From the NCBI RefSeq assembly GCF_025996515.1, contig NZ_BLRH01000035.1:372001-436000 (forward strand): 64,000 nucleotides of DNA, written 5' to 3'. The position numbers and the translations under genes were made by a program. Of this stretch, positions 56,324 to 64,000 are shown in pieces. Source of the DNA: Rhizohabitans arisaemae. GTDB taxonomy: Bacteria > Actinomycetota > Actinomycetes > Streptosporangiales > Streptosporangiaceae. The notes under the pieces were generated by a model. The model was not told the origin of the DNA and did not search any database. It worked only from the letters and a program-made list of their open reading frames with translations. The first letter of the stretch is position 1. Each line of letters opens with the position of its first letter.

Positions 56324-58285
56324 GTGGTGCGTGTCTACCAAGCGATGATCCGGGACGCCGCGGATCGCCTCGGCCCGCGGTTGCGCGGTACGTTCGCCAC
56401 CTGGTTCCGGTACGCCGACGACGGCGCGGCGGAGGTCGAGCTGAACACCGGCGGGGTACGCGTCCGGCTGCACGACGGCCCGGTCTGCGGCCGCTACATC
56501 GCCGACACCCCCGACCGGTTCAAGACCACCGTCAGCTGGGGACGCGGCACCAAACACCGGGCCGACTGGTGCACGATCGCCGTGGACAGCCTCGACGAAG
56601 CGGACCCGGAGCTGGACGGCGCCCCCGGCTTCGTCCCCGCGTTCCTGCGGACCAGCCGCGCCACCGACGGGTCCGTCCCGCTGGAGAGCACGCCGCACGA
56701 GATCGACGTGTCCAACCTCGGCGAACTGCTCGCCTGGCTGACCGATCAGAACCGCCGGGTCCCCGTGGTCGTCCTCACCCCCGATCCCCGCACCCCGAAC
56801 ATCCCCGCGGTGAACGCGGCCCGCCTCGCCGAGGCCCTGTCCGGGATCGCACTGATCGCGCGCCTGCGGGACCAGGCCACCCAGGACAAGATGAACGCGG
56901 CGCTCGGCGAGAGCCTGGTGGTCTTCGGCGGCGGACTCCGCACCTATCTGCCGGAGCTGCGGGTGGGCGGGGAGACCTATCCGCACCGGCACGCCGTGCG
57001 CAGCGGCAACGCGCTGCGGGAGCTGGGCCCCCGCGCCCTCGACGTGGTGATCAGCGCCGTCACCCGGGAGTCGGTACGGCGTGCGCTGCCCGAGGACGTC
57101 AAACAGGCCACCCGCTTGATCACCGGTGTCCTCGCCGGGAAGCTCAGCCTGGAGCAGATCGCCAAGAACGCGCCGTCGCCCGCCCAGCTCGCCCAGTCCA
57201 GGCTCCGCGATCGGCTGATGGCCGTCACGGTCCCCGCACCCGCGGCGGCCCGCACGCCCGTACCGGAACAAAGGGCTCCCGAGCCGTCACCTGAGGCGGT
57301 CGCCGAGCCCGCACCCGTGGTGACCGAACCCCCGGTTCCCGCCACGGCCGACCCGCACAGCGTGCTCACCGATCCGGCCGAGATGGCCGACCGGATCGCC
57401 GCCCGGGTGGCGGTCGAGCTCCGCGGTGAGATCCTCGCCGCGCTGGAGATGGCCTCCGGCGAGACGGCTGCCACCGGCGTGGAAACGCGGCGTTCGATTC
57501 AGACGATGTCCGCACACATGTCGGCGCTCCGCCGCGAACTCGACCAGACCCGGCGGCAGGAACAGGCCGCCGCCTCCCGGCAGGCGGAGGCCGAAGACCA
57601 GACCGCGGTGCTCGAATCGGAGCTGGACCGCCTCCGGAAGGCCCACGACCAGCTGGAACTGGACTACGAGGAACTCGCCGACGAGGAACGACGCGCCAGG
57701 GAACGCATCCGCTGGCTGGAAGGGCGGCTCGCCGAACTGTCCCAGCCCGTGTACGACGTGGCGACCCCCAAGGAGGTCTGGCGGCCGGAGACCCTCATGG
57801 ACGTCCTGCTACGCGCCCGCGACACCCTCACCCGCCTCAACCTGCCCGAACCCCTCGACAACGAGGCCGCCAAACTCGACATCACCCACCCGGGCCGCTG
57901 CCGGCTCTGGGCCGGGAAGACCTGGGACGCGCTCCAGGCCCTGGACGCCTACGCCACCGCCCGGACCAGCGGCCGGTTCCACGGCGGGTTCTACGACTGG
58001 TGCGTCCAGCCTCCCCCGGGGCTGCCGTCCATCACGCTCACGATGCTGTCCATGCGGGAGTCCGAAGCCGTGTCGGGCCGGCCCAAGTTCCGGGACGCCC
58101 GCACCTTCCGCGTCCCCGCCGAGGTCGACCCCTCAGGCGGGGTCTTCATGCAGGCCCACGTCCGGCTCCAGCGCGTCGGCTACCCCGCCCCCCGCATGTA
58201 CTTCCACGACGACGCCGGCGGCCCCACCGGCAAGATCTGGATCGGCTACCTCGGCGAACACCTCCCCAACACCCGCACCAACTAA
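56324..58285 (+). CDS. coiled-coil protein of unknown function
   Basis: 653-residue soluble protein. An N-terminal alpha/beta domain of about 300 residues contains VPVVVLTPDPRTPNIP, then AARLAEALSGIALIARL and LVVFGGGLRTYLPEL. A Pro/Ala-rich linker covers about 310-350, a coiled coil about 395-490 (LESELDRLRKAHDQLELDYE). A distinctive C-terminal domain follows (QVYD-like PVYDVATPKEVW ... GKIWIGYLGEHLPNTRTN). The terminal ELGEHLPN-like signature recurs in uncharacterised, possibly defence-related proteins in my memory, but I cannot name the family. Start GTG 56324 is one of two adjacent GTGs. Confidence 0.7.
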   Translation: MVRVYQAMIRDAADRLGPRLRGTFATWFRYADDGAAEVELNTGGVRVRLHDGPVCGRYIADTPDRFKTTVSWGRGTKHRADWCTIAVDSLDEADPELDGAPGFVPAFLRTSRATDGSVPLESTPHEIDVSNLGELLAWLTDQNRRVPVVVLTPDPRTPNIPAVNAARLAEALSGIALIARLRDQATQDKMNAALGESLVVFGGGLRTYLPELRVGGETYPHRHAVRSGNALRELGPRALDVVISAVTRESVRRALPEDVKQATRLITGVLAGKLSLEQIAKNAPSPAQLAQSRLRDRLMAVTVPAPAAARTPVPEQRAPEPSPEAVAEPAPVVTEPPVPATADPHSVLTDPAEMADRIAARVAVELRGEILAALEMASGETAATGVETRRSIQTMSAHMSALRRELDQTRRQEQAAASRQAEAEDQTAVLESELDRLRKAHDQLELDYEELADEERRARERIRWLEGRLAELSQPVYDVATPKEVWRPETLMDVLLRARDTLTRLNLPEPLDNEAAKLDITHPGRCRLWAGKTWDALQALDAYATARTSGRFHGGFYDWCVQPPPGLPSITLTMLSMRESEAVSGRPKFRDARTFRVPAEVDPSGGVFMQAHVRLQRVGYPAPRMYFHDDAGGPTGKIWIGYLGEHLPNTRTN

Positions 58286-58711
58286 CCAACCCACCGGTAC
58301 GGGCATCCGCCAGGTCTGCGGAGCCCGGAGCCACCGCACACTTCTCAGAGGTCGGCGACCAGTACTTGATGTCGCGGCGGAGTTCGGTCGAGGAAGCGCA
58401 CGGTGAGCCGTACGGGATCGTTGCGGCCTTCCGGGACCTGTAACGGTAACCGCTGGGATCTGCTTCAGCTCACCGGGGCGGCGCCCACGCCGACCGTGGC
58501 GGATACCCCACCCGCCGATGTTCCGCATGGGCGGACGGCCTGGGGTGGGGTTCCGCGGATCGGCTGGGGTGGGATTTCGCGTGGCTCGGTGGGTGATGTC
58601 GATCGGTGGCAGGATCTGCGATGGCATCGGCCGGCCGAGGGCCCCGGGACGGAGACGCCCGGCGGCGCGTACCGGGCTCGGCGGCGGTCGCAGGGCGATG
58701 AGGAGGAAGTC
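58286..58711. other. no convincing gene
   Basis: Short frames only. TGGGGTGGGRTTYCGC-like near-repeats occur at 58530-58580. AGGAGGAAG at 58700-58708 is the ribosome site of the next gene. Confidence 0.45.
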
Positions 58712-59368
58712 GTGTCGGACAGTTTCATGCTGGCCACCCGGATCCCGATGACGCGGGAGGGCTTCGAGCGGTGGCTGGACACCCCCGCCCCGGATCCGGG
58801 CGCCATCGCCAATCCGGGCGACATGTTCGACGGCTGGTTCTGGAACGGACGCCGGGCGGACACCGAATGGGGGAGTGCCGAGGTAGGGGTGACACCACGG
58901 GACTTTTTCGGCGGGCTTGTCGTGCGGGCGTGTTCGGGTGCGTCCTCGGTGGGTGTGCTGCTGCACCGGGAGGACGCACTGGAGGCGTACCTGTTTCACC
59001 TCGGCTATGCGGAGTCGACGGTGCACACGGCGCTGCTGATGTTCGCCGCCGCCGGGGCGTTCAAGTCCGAGCCCGCCGAGGACACGGTGCTCTTCTGGGC
59101 GGAGGCCGGCGGAAGCCTGCGGGACGCCCGGTGGGACGGGTGGCTGGCCGTGCTGTCGGTGGGCAAGGACGGGGCGCGGTTCACCGGCACGGTCGACCTG
59201 GCCGATCCGATCGCCGGCCTGCGATCGGTCGAGGACCGCTTCTTCGCCATGGTCGACCGCCTGGCCGAGGAGGAGGAGTCGTGGGACTCGGACTCGGGTG
59301 CGCCTTACCGTACGGACACGCCTCGGGATCCGGCGTTCACGGATCCGGCGGTGCTGGAGCGGCGGTGA
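58712..59368 (+). CDS. hypothetical protein, possibly immunity-like
   Basis: 218-residue acidic soluble protein starting VSDSFMLATRIPMTREGFERW, preceded by AGGAGGAAG. Aromatic-rich blocks (FDGWFWNGRRADTEWG) and AEAGGSLRDARWDGW sit in an alpha/beta pattern. The style (small, acidic, Trp-rich, lineage-specific) resembles polymorphic-toxin immunity proteins. No toxin gene is adjacent, so this is only a comparison. Confidence 0.6.
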   Translation: MSDSFMLATRIPMTREGFERWLDTPAPDPGAIANPGDMFDGWFWNGRRADTEWGSAEVGVTPRDFFGGLVVRACSGASSVGVLLHREDALEAYLFHLGYAESTVHTALLMFAAAGAFKSEPAEDTVLFWAEAGGSLRDARWDGWLAVLSVGKDGARFTGTVDLADPIAGLRSVEDRFFAMVDRLAEEEESWDSDSGAPYRTDTPRDPAFTDPAVLERR

Positions 59369-59399
59369 AGGCCGTCACCTGCGTGGCGTGAGCCGCGGT

Positions 59400-59666
59400 T
59401 CAGCCGTACATGCGGAGCTCTGCCGGGCCTTTCCAGACGGCGGCGATCTCGTCGAGGGGGAGGTTCAGCGCCTCGCTCAGGGCCACGATCGTGCCGAACG
59501 CCGGTGAGGGGAGCCGCCCGGTCTCGATTTTGCGCAGCGTCTCCGGTGAGATGCCTGCGGCCAGCGCGATCTGGGCGAGTCCGGTTTCGCCCCGTGCCCG
59601 CCGGAGCAGGGAGCCGAGGCGTCGTCCGGCTTCGATCTGCTCCGGGGTCAACGGGTTGCGAACCAT
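59400..59666 (-). CDS. XRE-family HTH regulator
   Basis: 88-residue helix-turn-helix protein covering about one Cro/CI domain (IALAAGISPETLRKIETGRLPSP). ATG 59666 was chosen; TAGAGT lies 7 nt upstream, suggesting a leaderless message. Single-domain XRE proteins often regulate a neighbour. Here the convergent gene at 58712 and the VOC gene are the nearest. Confidence 0.85.
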   Translation of the reverse strand: MVRNPLTPEQIEAGRRLGSLLRRARGETGLAQIALAAGISPETLRKIETGRLPSPAFGTIVALSEALNLPLDEIAAVWKGPAELRMYG

Positions 59667-59737
59667 GGCCTCCACTCTACGGCCCTTCGCGTCCCCGGTC
59701 GCCGGATGGCGGAGGGCTGTCTTGCGGAGTGCGACGC

Positions 59738-60124
59738 TCAGTTCTGCGTGGAGATGCAGAACGGGTGGCCGGCGGGGTCCAGCAAGACCCTCCGCTCCTC
59801 GGGATGCGGTTGGGCCGGGGGCTCCACGGCGCCAAGGGCCAGCATCCGTGCCTGGGCCGCCTCCAGGTCGTCGACGCCCAGTTCCATGTGCGCCTGCTTC
59901 CCCTGGGACGGGTCCGGCCAGGTCGGACGCCGGTAGTCGGCGACCCGGATGAAACCCAGTCCCGGTGAACCCTCTCGGCCGAGCAGGACGAAGTCGTCGC
60001 TGGAGTAGACGACGGGCAGGCCGAGGGCTTCGCCGTAGAAGCGGGCCAGCTCGGCGGGGTCCGGGCAGTCGAAGTCGACGGACAGCAGACGGATCGCCGG
60101 TGCGGTTGTGGTTCCAGTGCTCAT
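59738..60124 (-). CDS. VOC-family (glyoxalase-like) protein
   Basis: 128-residue vicinal-oxygen-chelate protein with paired beta-alpha-beta-beta-beta modules. Typical blocks are VDFDCPDPAELARFYGEALG and VLLDPAGHPFCIST. HMELGVDDLEAA carries a conserved His/Glu metal candidate. Members are lyases, dioxygenases or drug-binding proteins. It is divergent from a WYL regulator, which may control it. Confidence 0.85.
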   Translation of the reverse strand: MSTGTTTAPAIRLLSVDFDCPDPAELARFYGEALGLPVVYSSDDFVLLGREGSPGLGFIRVADYRRPTWPDPSQGKQAHMELGVDDLEAAQARMLALGAVEPPAQPHPEERRVLLDPAGHPFCISTQN

Positions 60125-60187
60125 GGGAGGGACATTAGGACGAGACCAGGACAGCTCCGGTCCTGGTCATGGGGAACAATTCAGGAT

Positions 60188-61156
60188 GTGATCGGCACTT
60201 CCGCCCGCCTGCTGCGACTGGTCTCACTGCTGTCCACCCGGCCGGCCTGGACCTGCCGCGAGCTGGCGGAGCGGATGGCCGTCACCGGGCGCACGGTGCG
60301 GCGGGACATCGCCAGGCTGCGGGAACTCGGCTACGGCATCGAGTCCGACCCCGGGCCCTGGGGCGGCTACCGCCTCGGCGGCGGTACCCGGGTGCCGCCA
60401 CTGATCCTCGACGACGAGGAGGCGCTCGCCGTGGCCGTCGCACTACGCGAGGCCGCGTTCAGCGGCATCCTCGGCAGCGACCTGGCCGCGGTGTCTGCGC
60501 TCCTGAAACTGCGGCAGGTCCTCCCGCCCCGGATCGCGGACCGGCTGGGTGAGATGGACGCCGTCTTCGTCCACACCCCCAGGCCCGAGCGGCATCGGAT
60601 CTCCCCTGACGTGCTGCTGGAACTGGCCGCCGCCTGTCGCCGCGGTGAGCGCACCCGTCTGTCGTACCGCGATCACGCGGGCAAGGACAGCGTCCGGGAC
60701 GTCGACCCCTACCGCCTGGTGCGCACGGGTCTCCGCTGGTACTTCGTCGCCCGGGACGTGGCCCGGAACCAGTGGCGGACGTTCCGGGCCGACCGGGTGG
60801 TGCGGGTACGGCCGACCGGGCAGCCGGTCGAACTCGGCGACCCGCCCGACCCGGTCCTCCTCGTCTCCCAAGGCATCGCGAGCGTCGTGTACCCCCTCTA
60901 CGGGAGAGTCCGGCTCCCGCATCCGATGGAGGCGGCCCTGCTGCTGGTGCCACCGACGATCGGCACCCATCATCCGGACGGGCCGGATGCCACCGTCGTC
61001 GAGATCGGCGCCAACGACGCCGACGAGCTCGCCCGGTACCTCCTCGGCCTGGGCACCCCACTGCAAGTCCTATCCCCGGACGACGTCCGGGAGGCTCTGC
61101 TGCGCCGTATCCGGGAACTGTTCGAGGGCAACGGGGGCGGCCGGTCCTCGCCGTAG
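60188..61156 (+). CDS. HTH/WYL-domain transcriptional regulator
   Basis: 322-residue regulator. The N-terminal winged HTH reads CRELAERMAVTGRTVRRDIARLRELGY. A WYL sensor domain in the centre has RTRLSYRDHAGKDSVRDVDPYRLVRTGLRWYFVARD, and a WCX-like C-terminus follows. WYL proteins bind nucleic-acid or nucleotide ligands and regulate metabolism or defence. The start is GTG 60188. It is divergent from the VOC gene. Confidence 0.9.
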   Translation: MIGTSARLLRLVSLLSTRPAWTCRELAERMAVTGRTVRRDIARLRELGYGIESDPGPWGGYRLGGGTRVPPLILDDEEALAVAVALREAAFSGILGSDLAAVSALLKLRQVLPPRIADRLGEMDAVFVHTPRPERHRISPDVLLELAAACRRGERTRLSYRDHAGKDSVRDVDPYRLVRTGLRWYFVARDVARNQWRTFRADRVVRVRPTGQPVELGDPPDPVLLVSQGIASVVYPLYGRVRLPHPMEAALLLVPPTIGTHHPDGPDATVVEIGANDADELARYLLGLGTPLQVLSPDDVREALLRRIRELFEGNGGGRSSP

Positions 61157-61369
61157 GCGTTGCGCGGACCTGTGAGGTCTGAGACTCAACCGGTGTCACC
61201 GGGGGCCTTTACCGAGCGGCCGCCGGTGCGGAGGCGGAGCCGGTGCCAGGGCACCTCCGCGTGGCGGGCAGCAGGCCGTACAGGCGTCGGATCTTGGGTT
61301 TTCCGGAGTGGGTACGGCGCACGCGTGCCCGCTGCGGGCGGGGGTCGGGTGAATCGTCGAAGGGATTGG

Positions 61370-61375
61370 TATAAT
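61370..61375 (+). promoter_or_regulatory. -10 box ahead of the aminopeptidase
   Basis: TATAAT exactly, inside the symmetric word GGTATAATAATACC (61368-61381). It is about 30 nt before the TTG start. The symmetry could also be a regulator site. Confidence 0.5.
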
Positions 61376-61411
61376 AATACCGATAGTCGATCTCGCCCAT
61401 GGAGTCATACG

Positions 61412-62200
61412 TTGATCAACATCAAGTCCGCGCGGGAAATAGAGCAGATGCGGCCCGCCGGAGAATTCGTCGCCCAGACCCTCGCAGACCTCGCCGGCCG
61501 GGCGGCGGTCGGCGTCAACCTGATGGACCTCGAACACCACGCCCGCGAGCTGATCCGCCGCCGGGGCGCCACCTCCTGCTACTGGGACTACGCCCCCTCG
61601 TTCGGCAACGGGCCGTTCCGCAACGTGGTCTGCCTCTCGGTCAACGACGCGGTGCTGCACGGGCTGCCCTTCGACTACACCCTCCGCGACGGCGACCTGC
61701 TCAGTTTGGACTTCGCGGTGTCCGTCGACGGCTGGGTCGCCGACGCCGCGGTCAGTGTGGTCGTCGGCACTCCCGACGGCGAAGACCTCAGGCTCATCCG
61801 GGCCACCGAGGAGGCGCTCGCCGCCGGGATCGCGGCGGCCCAGCCCGGCAATCGCGTCGGCGACGTCTCGGCGGCCGTCTCCGCCGTGGCCGCCGCCCAC
61901 GGATATCCGGTGAACGACGAGTACGGCGGACACGGCGTCGGCCGGAGCATGCACGAAGAGCCACACATCTCCAACGTCGGACGCGCGGGCCGCGGCTACC
62001 GGCTCCGGCCGGGGATGACCTTCGCCATCGAACCGTGGTTCGCCAGGACGACCGACCGCGTCGTGCACGACCGCGACGGCTGGACCATCCGCTCCGCCGA
62101 CGGCTCCCGCACCGCCCACTCCGAACACACCGTCGCCGTCACCGAGACCGGCGCCCTGATCCTGACCGAAGGAGTCCCCCGGCTCTCCATGGCGACGTGA
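61412..62200 (+). CDS. map: methionine aminopeptidase, type I
   Basis: 262-residue enzyme removing the initiator Met from nascent proteins. Metal ligands are present: Asp in LDFAVSVDGWVAD, His in GGHGVGRSMHEEP, Glu in FAIEPWF and the C-terminal SEHTVAVTE. There is no N-terminal zinc-finger extension. I chose TTG 61412, giving LINIKSAREIEQM, because a GGAG lies 7 nt upstream and the frame before it has no family match. It is not in the usual secY-adk-map context, so it is probably an extra copy. Confidence 0.9.
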   Translation: MINIKSAREIEQMRPAGEFVAQTLADLAGRAAVGVNLMDLEHHARELIRRRGATSCYWDYAPSFGNGPFRNVVCLSVNDAVLHGLPFDYTLRDGDLLSLDFAVSVDGWVADAAVSVVVGTPDGEDLRLIRATEEALAAGIAAAQPGNRVGDVSAAVSAVAAAHGYPVNDEYGGHGVGRSMHEEPHISNVGRAGRGYRLRPGMTFAIEPWFARTTDRVVHDRDGWTIRSADGSRTAHSEHTVAVTETGALILTEGVPRLSMAT

Positions 62201-62373
62201 ACCGCGCCGTCACCCCGGGACGACAAGCACGGGGACTCGATTTCGGCAAGAGCGGTGCGGGAAACCATCCGGTCACGCTGTCCGGCGAGAGCGTGACCCC
62301 CGTCGATTTCGCGGTTCGGGCGTATCCGGAGGATCATTGACACGAGCCGTGGTTTCCCTCGACGATCTCATGT

Positions 62374-64000
62374 GTGGTGTCGCGGAGGTTCGTCTCCTTT
62401 GTCGTGGCCGCTCTTCTCGCCATCGGACTGATTGTCGCCATACGCTGGCTGAGTTCCGATGAGACCGAGCCGCAGGCGAGTAAGTGCTCAGGCGACGCCG
62501 TACAGGTGCGCCTGGCCTCCTCGCAGGACAAATTCGGGGTGCTCCAGCAGGCCGCCCGGGACTACAGCGGGCGTCAGGTCGGGGGGAAATGCGCCGAAGT
62601 CCTGGTGGAGTCGGCGAACTCCGGCACCGTGATGCAGGCCTTGGCCCGAGGCTGGAACGAGCAGACCGACGGACCTCGCCCCGACGTGTGGAGTCCGGCG
62701 GCGAACGCCTGGACGACCCTGGCCAGGCAGCGGGTCGGCACCGCCGACGGCACGCCGCCGATCCCGGAGGGCAAGGCGACCCCGATCGTCACCTCGCCGC
62801 TGGTGATCGCCATGCCCGAGCCCATGGCGCGGGCGATCGGGTGGCCGGACAAGGCGATCGGCTGGGCCGAGCTCGCCGAGCTCGCCGCCGACCCCCGGGG
62901 CTGGGCCCGGTTCGGCCGTCCGGAGTGGGGCGCGTTCAAGCTCGGCAAGACCAACCCAGAGTTCTCCACCAGCGGCCTGAACGCCACCATCGCCGCCTAC
63001 TTCGCCGCCGTCGGCTCCACCTCCGACCTCACCGTCCGCGACATCGAGAACGCCAAGGTCAAGGAGTTCGTCGGCAAGGTCGAGCGGTCGATCGTGCACT
63101 ACGGCGACATCACCTTGACGTTCCTGGCCAACCTGCAGCGGGCCGACGACAAGGGCGCCGCGCTGCGGTACATCTCCGCGGTCACCGTCGACGAGAACGG
63201 GGTCACCGACTACAACCGCGGCAATCCGTCCGGGGCGCCCGAGACCCTCGGCAAGCACGCTCCGCCGCGGACCAAGCTGGTGGCGATCTATCCCAAAGAG
63301 GGCACGCTCATCCATGACCATCCCTATGTACCGCTGACATGGATGGATTCCGGCAAGAAGGCCGTCGCCGACGATTTCCTGAAATATCTCCATTCAGCGC
63401 CGGTACAGAGCCTGTTCCAGTCGTACGGCTACCGCAGCCATGACGGTAAGCCGGGACCGCTGGCCACACCCGAGTACGGCCTGCGGCCCGACGCGAAGAT
63501 CGCCGAACTCAACGCGCCGTCGCCCCAGGTGCTCGCCAAGATCCTGGAGAGCTGGTCCGAACTGCGCAAACGGGCCAACGTCCTCATCGTGATCGACAAG
63601 TCCGGATCCATGGAACAGGAGGCGGCCGGCACCGGGAAGAACCGTCTGGAGGCGGCCAAGGACGCCGTGGTCAAGGCGTTGCCCCAGTTCCGCGCCGACG
63701 ACAAGGTCGGGCTGTGGGCCTTCTCCACCAAGCAGAACGGGGACCTGGACTACGTCGAGCTGGCCCCCGTCCAGGCGATAGCCCGGCACGGCACCGCGCT
63801 GCAGGACCGGACTCGGGAGCTGATCCCCGGCGGCGGGACCGGCCTGTACGACACCATGCTCGCCGCCGTGGAGAAGACCAAATCCACCTACGACCCTGAG
63901 GCGATCAACGCGGTCGTCTTCCTCACCGACGGCAAGAACGAGAAGAGCGGCGGGCTCTCCCTGGAGAACCTTCTGCCCAAACTGCAGCCCACCGGGGAGC
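62374..64000 (+). CDS. substrate-binding / VWA domain lipoprotein-like protein (cut by window end)
   Basis: At least 542 residues; the window ends before the stop. An N-terminal signal or anchor (VVAALLAIGLIVAIRWLSS) is followed by an extracellular solute-binding-protein-like region of about 350 residues (SANSGTVMQALARGWNEQ). A von Willebrand A domain then has a MIDAS start (VLIVIDKSGSME) and the following GGGTGLYDT. Two adjacent GTG codons could be the start. Binding of a ligand at the surface is inferred. Confidence 0.85.
   Translation, partial: MVSRRFVSFVVAALLAIGLIVAIRWLSSDETEPQASKCSGDAVQVRLASSQDKFGVLQQAARDYSGRQVGGKCAEVLVESANSGTVMQALARGWNEQTDGPRPDVWSPAANAWTTLARQRVGTADGTPPIPEGKATPIVTSPLVIAMPEPMARAIGWPDKAIGWAELAELAADPRGWARFGRPEWGAFKLGKTNPEFSTSGLNATIAAYFAAVGSTSDLTVRDIENAKVKEFVGKVERSIVHYGDITLTFLANLQRADDKGAALRYISAVTVDENGVTDYNRGNPSGAPETLGKHAPPRTKLVAIYPKEGTLIHDHPYVPLTWMDSGKKAVADDFLKYLHSAPVQSLFQSYGYRSHDGKPGPLATPEYGLRPDAKIAELNAPSPQVLAKILESWSELRKRANVLIVIDKSGSMEQEAAGTGKNRLEAAKDAVVKALPQFRADDKVGLWAFSTKQNGDLDYVELAPVQAIARHGTALQDRTRELIPGGGTGLYDTMLAAVEKTKSTYDPEAINAVVFLTDGKNEKSGGLSLENLLPKLQPTGE

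Overview
The window looks like chromosomal DNA of a high-GC filamentous actinomycete. GTG and TTG starts are common, several genes appear to be leaderless, an actinobacterial-type c-di-AMP riboswitch is present, and there are many NB-ARC/LuxR, SARP-like and WYL-type regulatory features. A Streptosporangiaceae-like organism is plausible, but this is inference from style, not from a marker gene. I saw no rRNA, tRNA, CRISPR array, transposase or phage module.

Layout. 0-8.9 kb: EamA transporter, two small unknown ORFs, a lipoprotein polysaccharide deacetylase coupled to a HerA-like ATPase, Cu/Zn superoxide dismutase, TypA/BipA, a threonine dehydratase-like enzyme and an alpha/beta hydrolase. 9-14.2 kb: phosphate acetyltransferase, then a TetR regulator divergent from a DrrAB-like ABC exporter, closed by long perfect hairpins. 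14.4-18.9 kb: a large secreted M14 carboxypeptidase, and a c-di-AMP riboswitch ahead of a secreted coiled-coil wall-associated protein. 19.2-22.3 kb: a MerR regulator between two near-identical aldo/keto reductase genes; all three promoters carry the same 16-bp palindrome. 22.3-31.4 kb: an NB-ARC/LuxR regulator, a degenerate AMP-binding protein, a LacI regulator divergent from an amidohydrolase/cysteine dioxygenase operon, a kynurenine formamidase-like hydrolase and a holin-family membrane protein. 31.5-33.8 kb: a DUF998 protein and an anchored unknown protein.

34.2-42.7 kb holds a complete potassium operon: a 27-residue ORF, kdpF, kdpA, kdpB, kdpC, kdpD and kdpE. It is followed by a methyltransferase and the glycogen debranching enzyme GlgX. 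45.7-51.3 kb holds four tandem paralogous membrane proteins. Each is an internal duplication, and each sits behind a promoter with two heptamer repeats at 11-bp period just upstream of a -10 box, which is the arrangement bound by SARP activators. After a DraG-like ADP-ribosylglycohydrolase, 52.7-56.0 kb holds a compact RiPP locus: an AT-rich operator-like array, a precursor with a nitrile-hydratase-like (NHLP) leader and a six-cysteine core, and a full-length class IV (LanL) lanthipeptide synthetase. The window ends with an unknown coiled-coil protein, a small unknown protein, XRE, VOC and WYL genes, a methionine aminopeptidase with a TTG start, and a truncated substrate-binding/VWA protein.

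The two most interesting parts are the NHLP-leader/LanL pairing and the SARP-like regulon of four doubly duplicated membrane proteins beside it. A 52-bp palindromic extragenic repeat (three copies) and in-frame low-complexity insertions in several enzymes are further unexplained structure.
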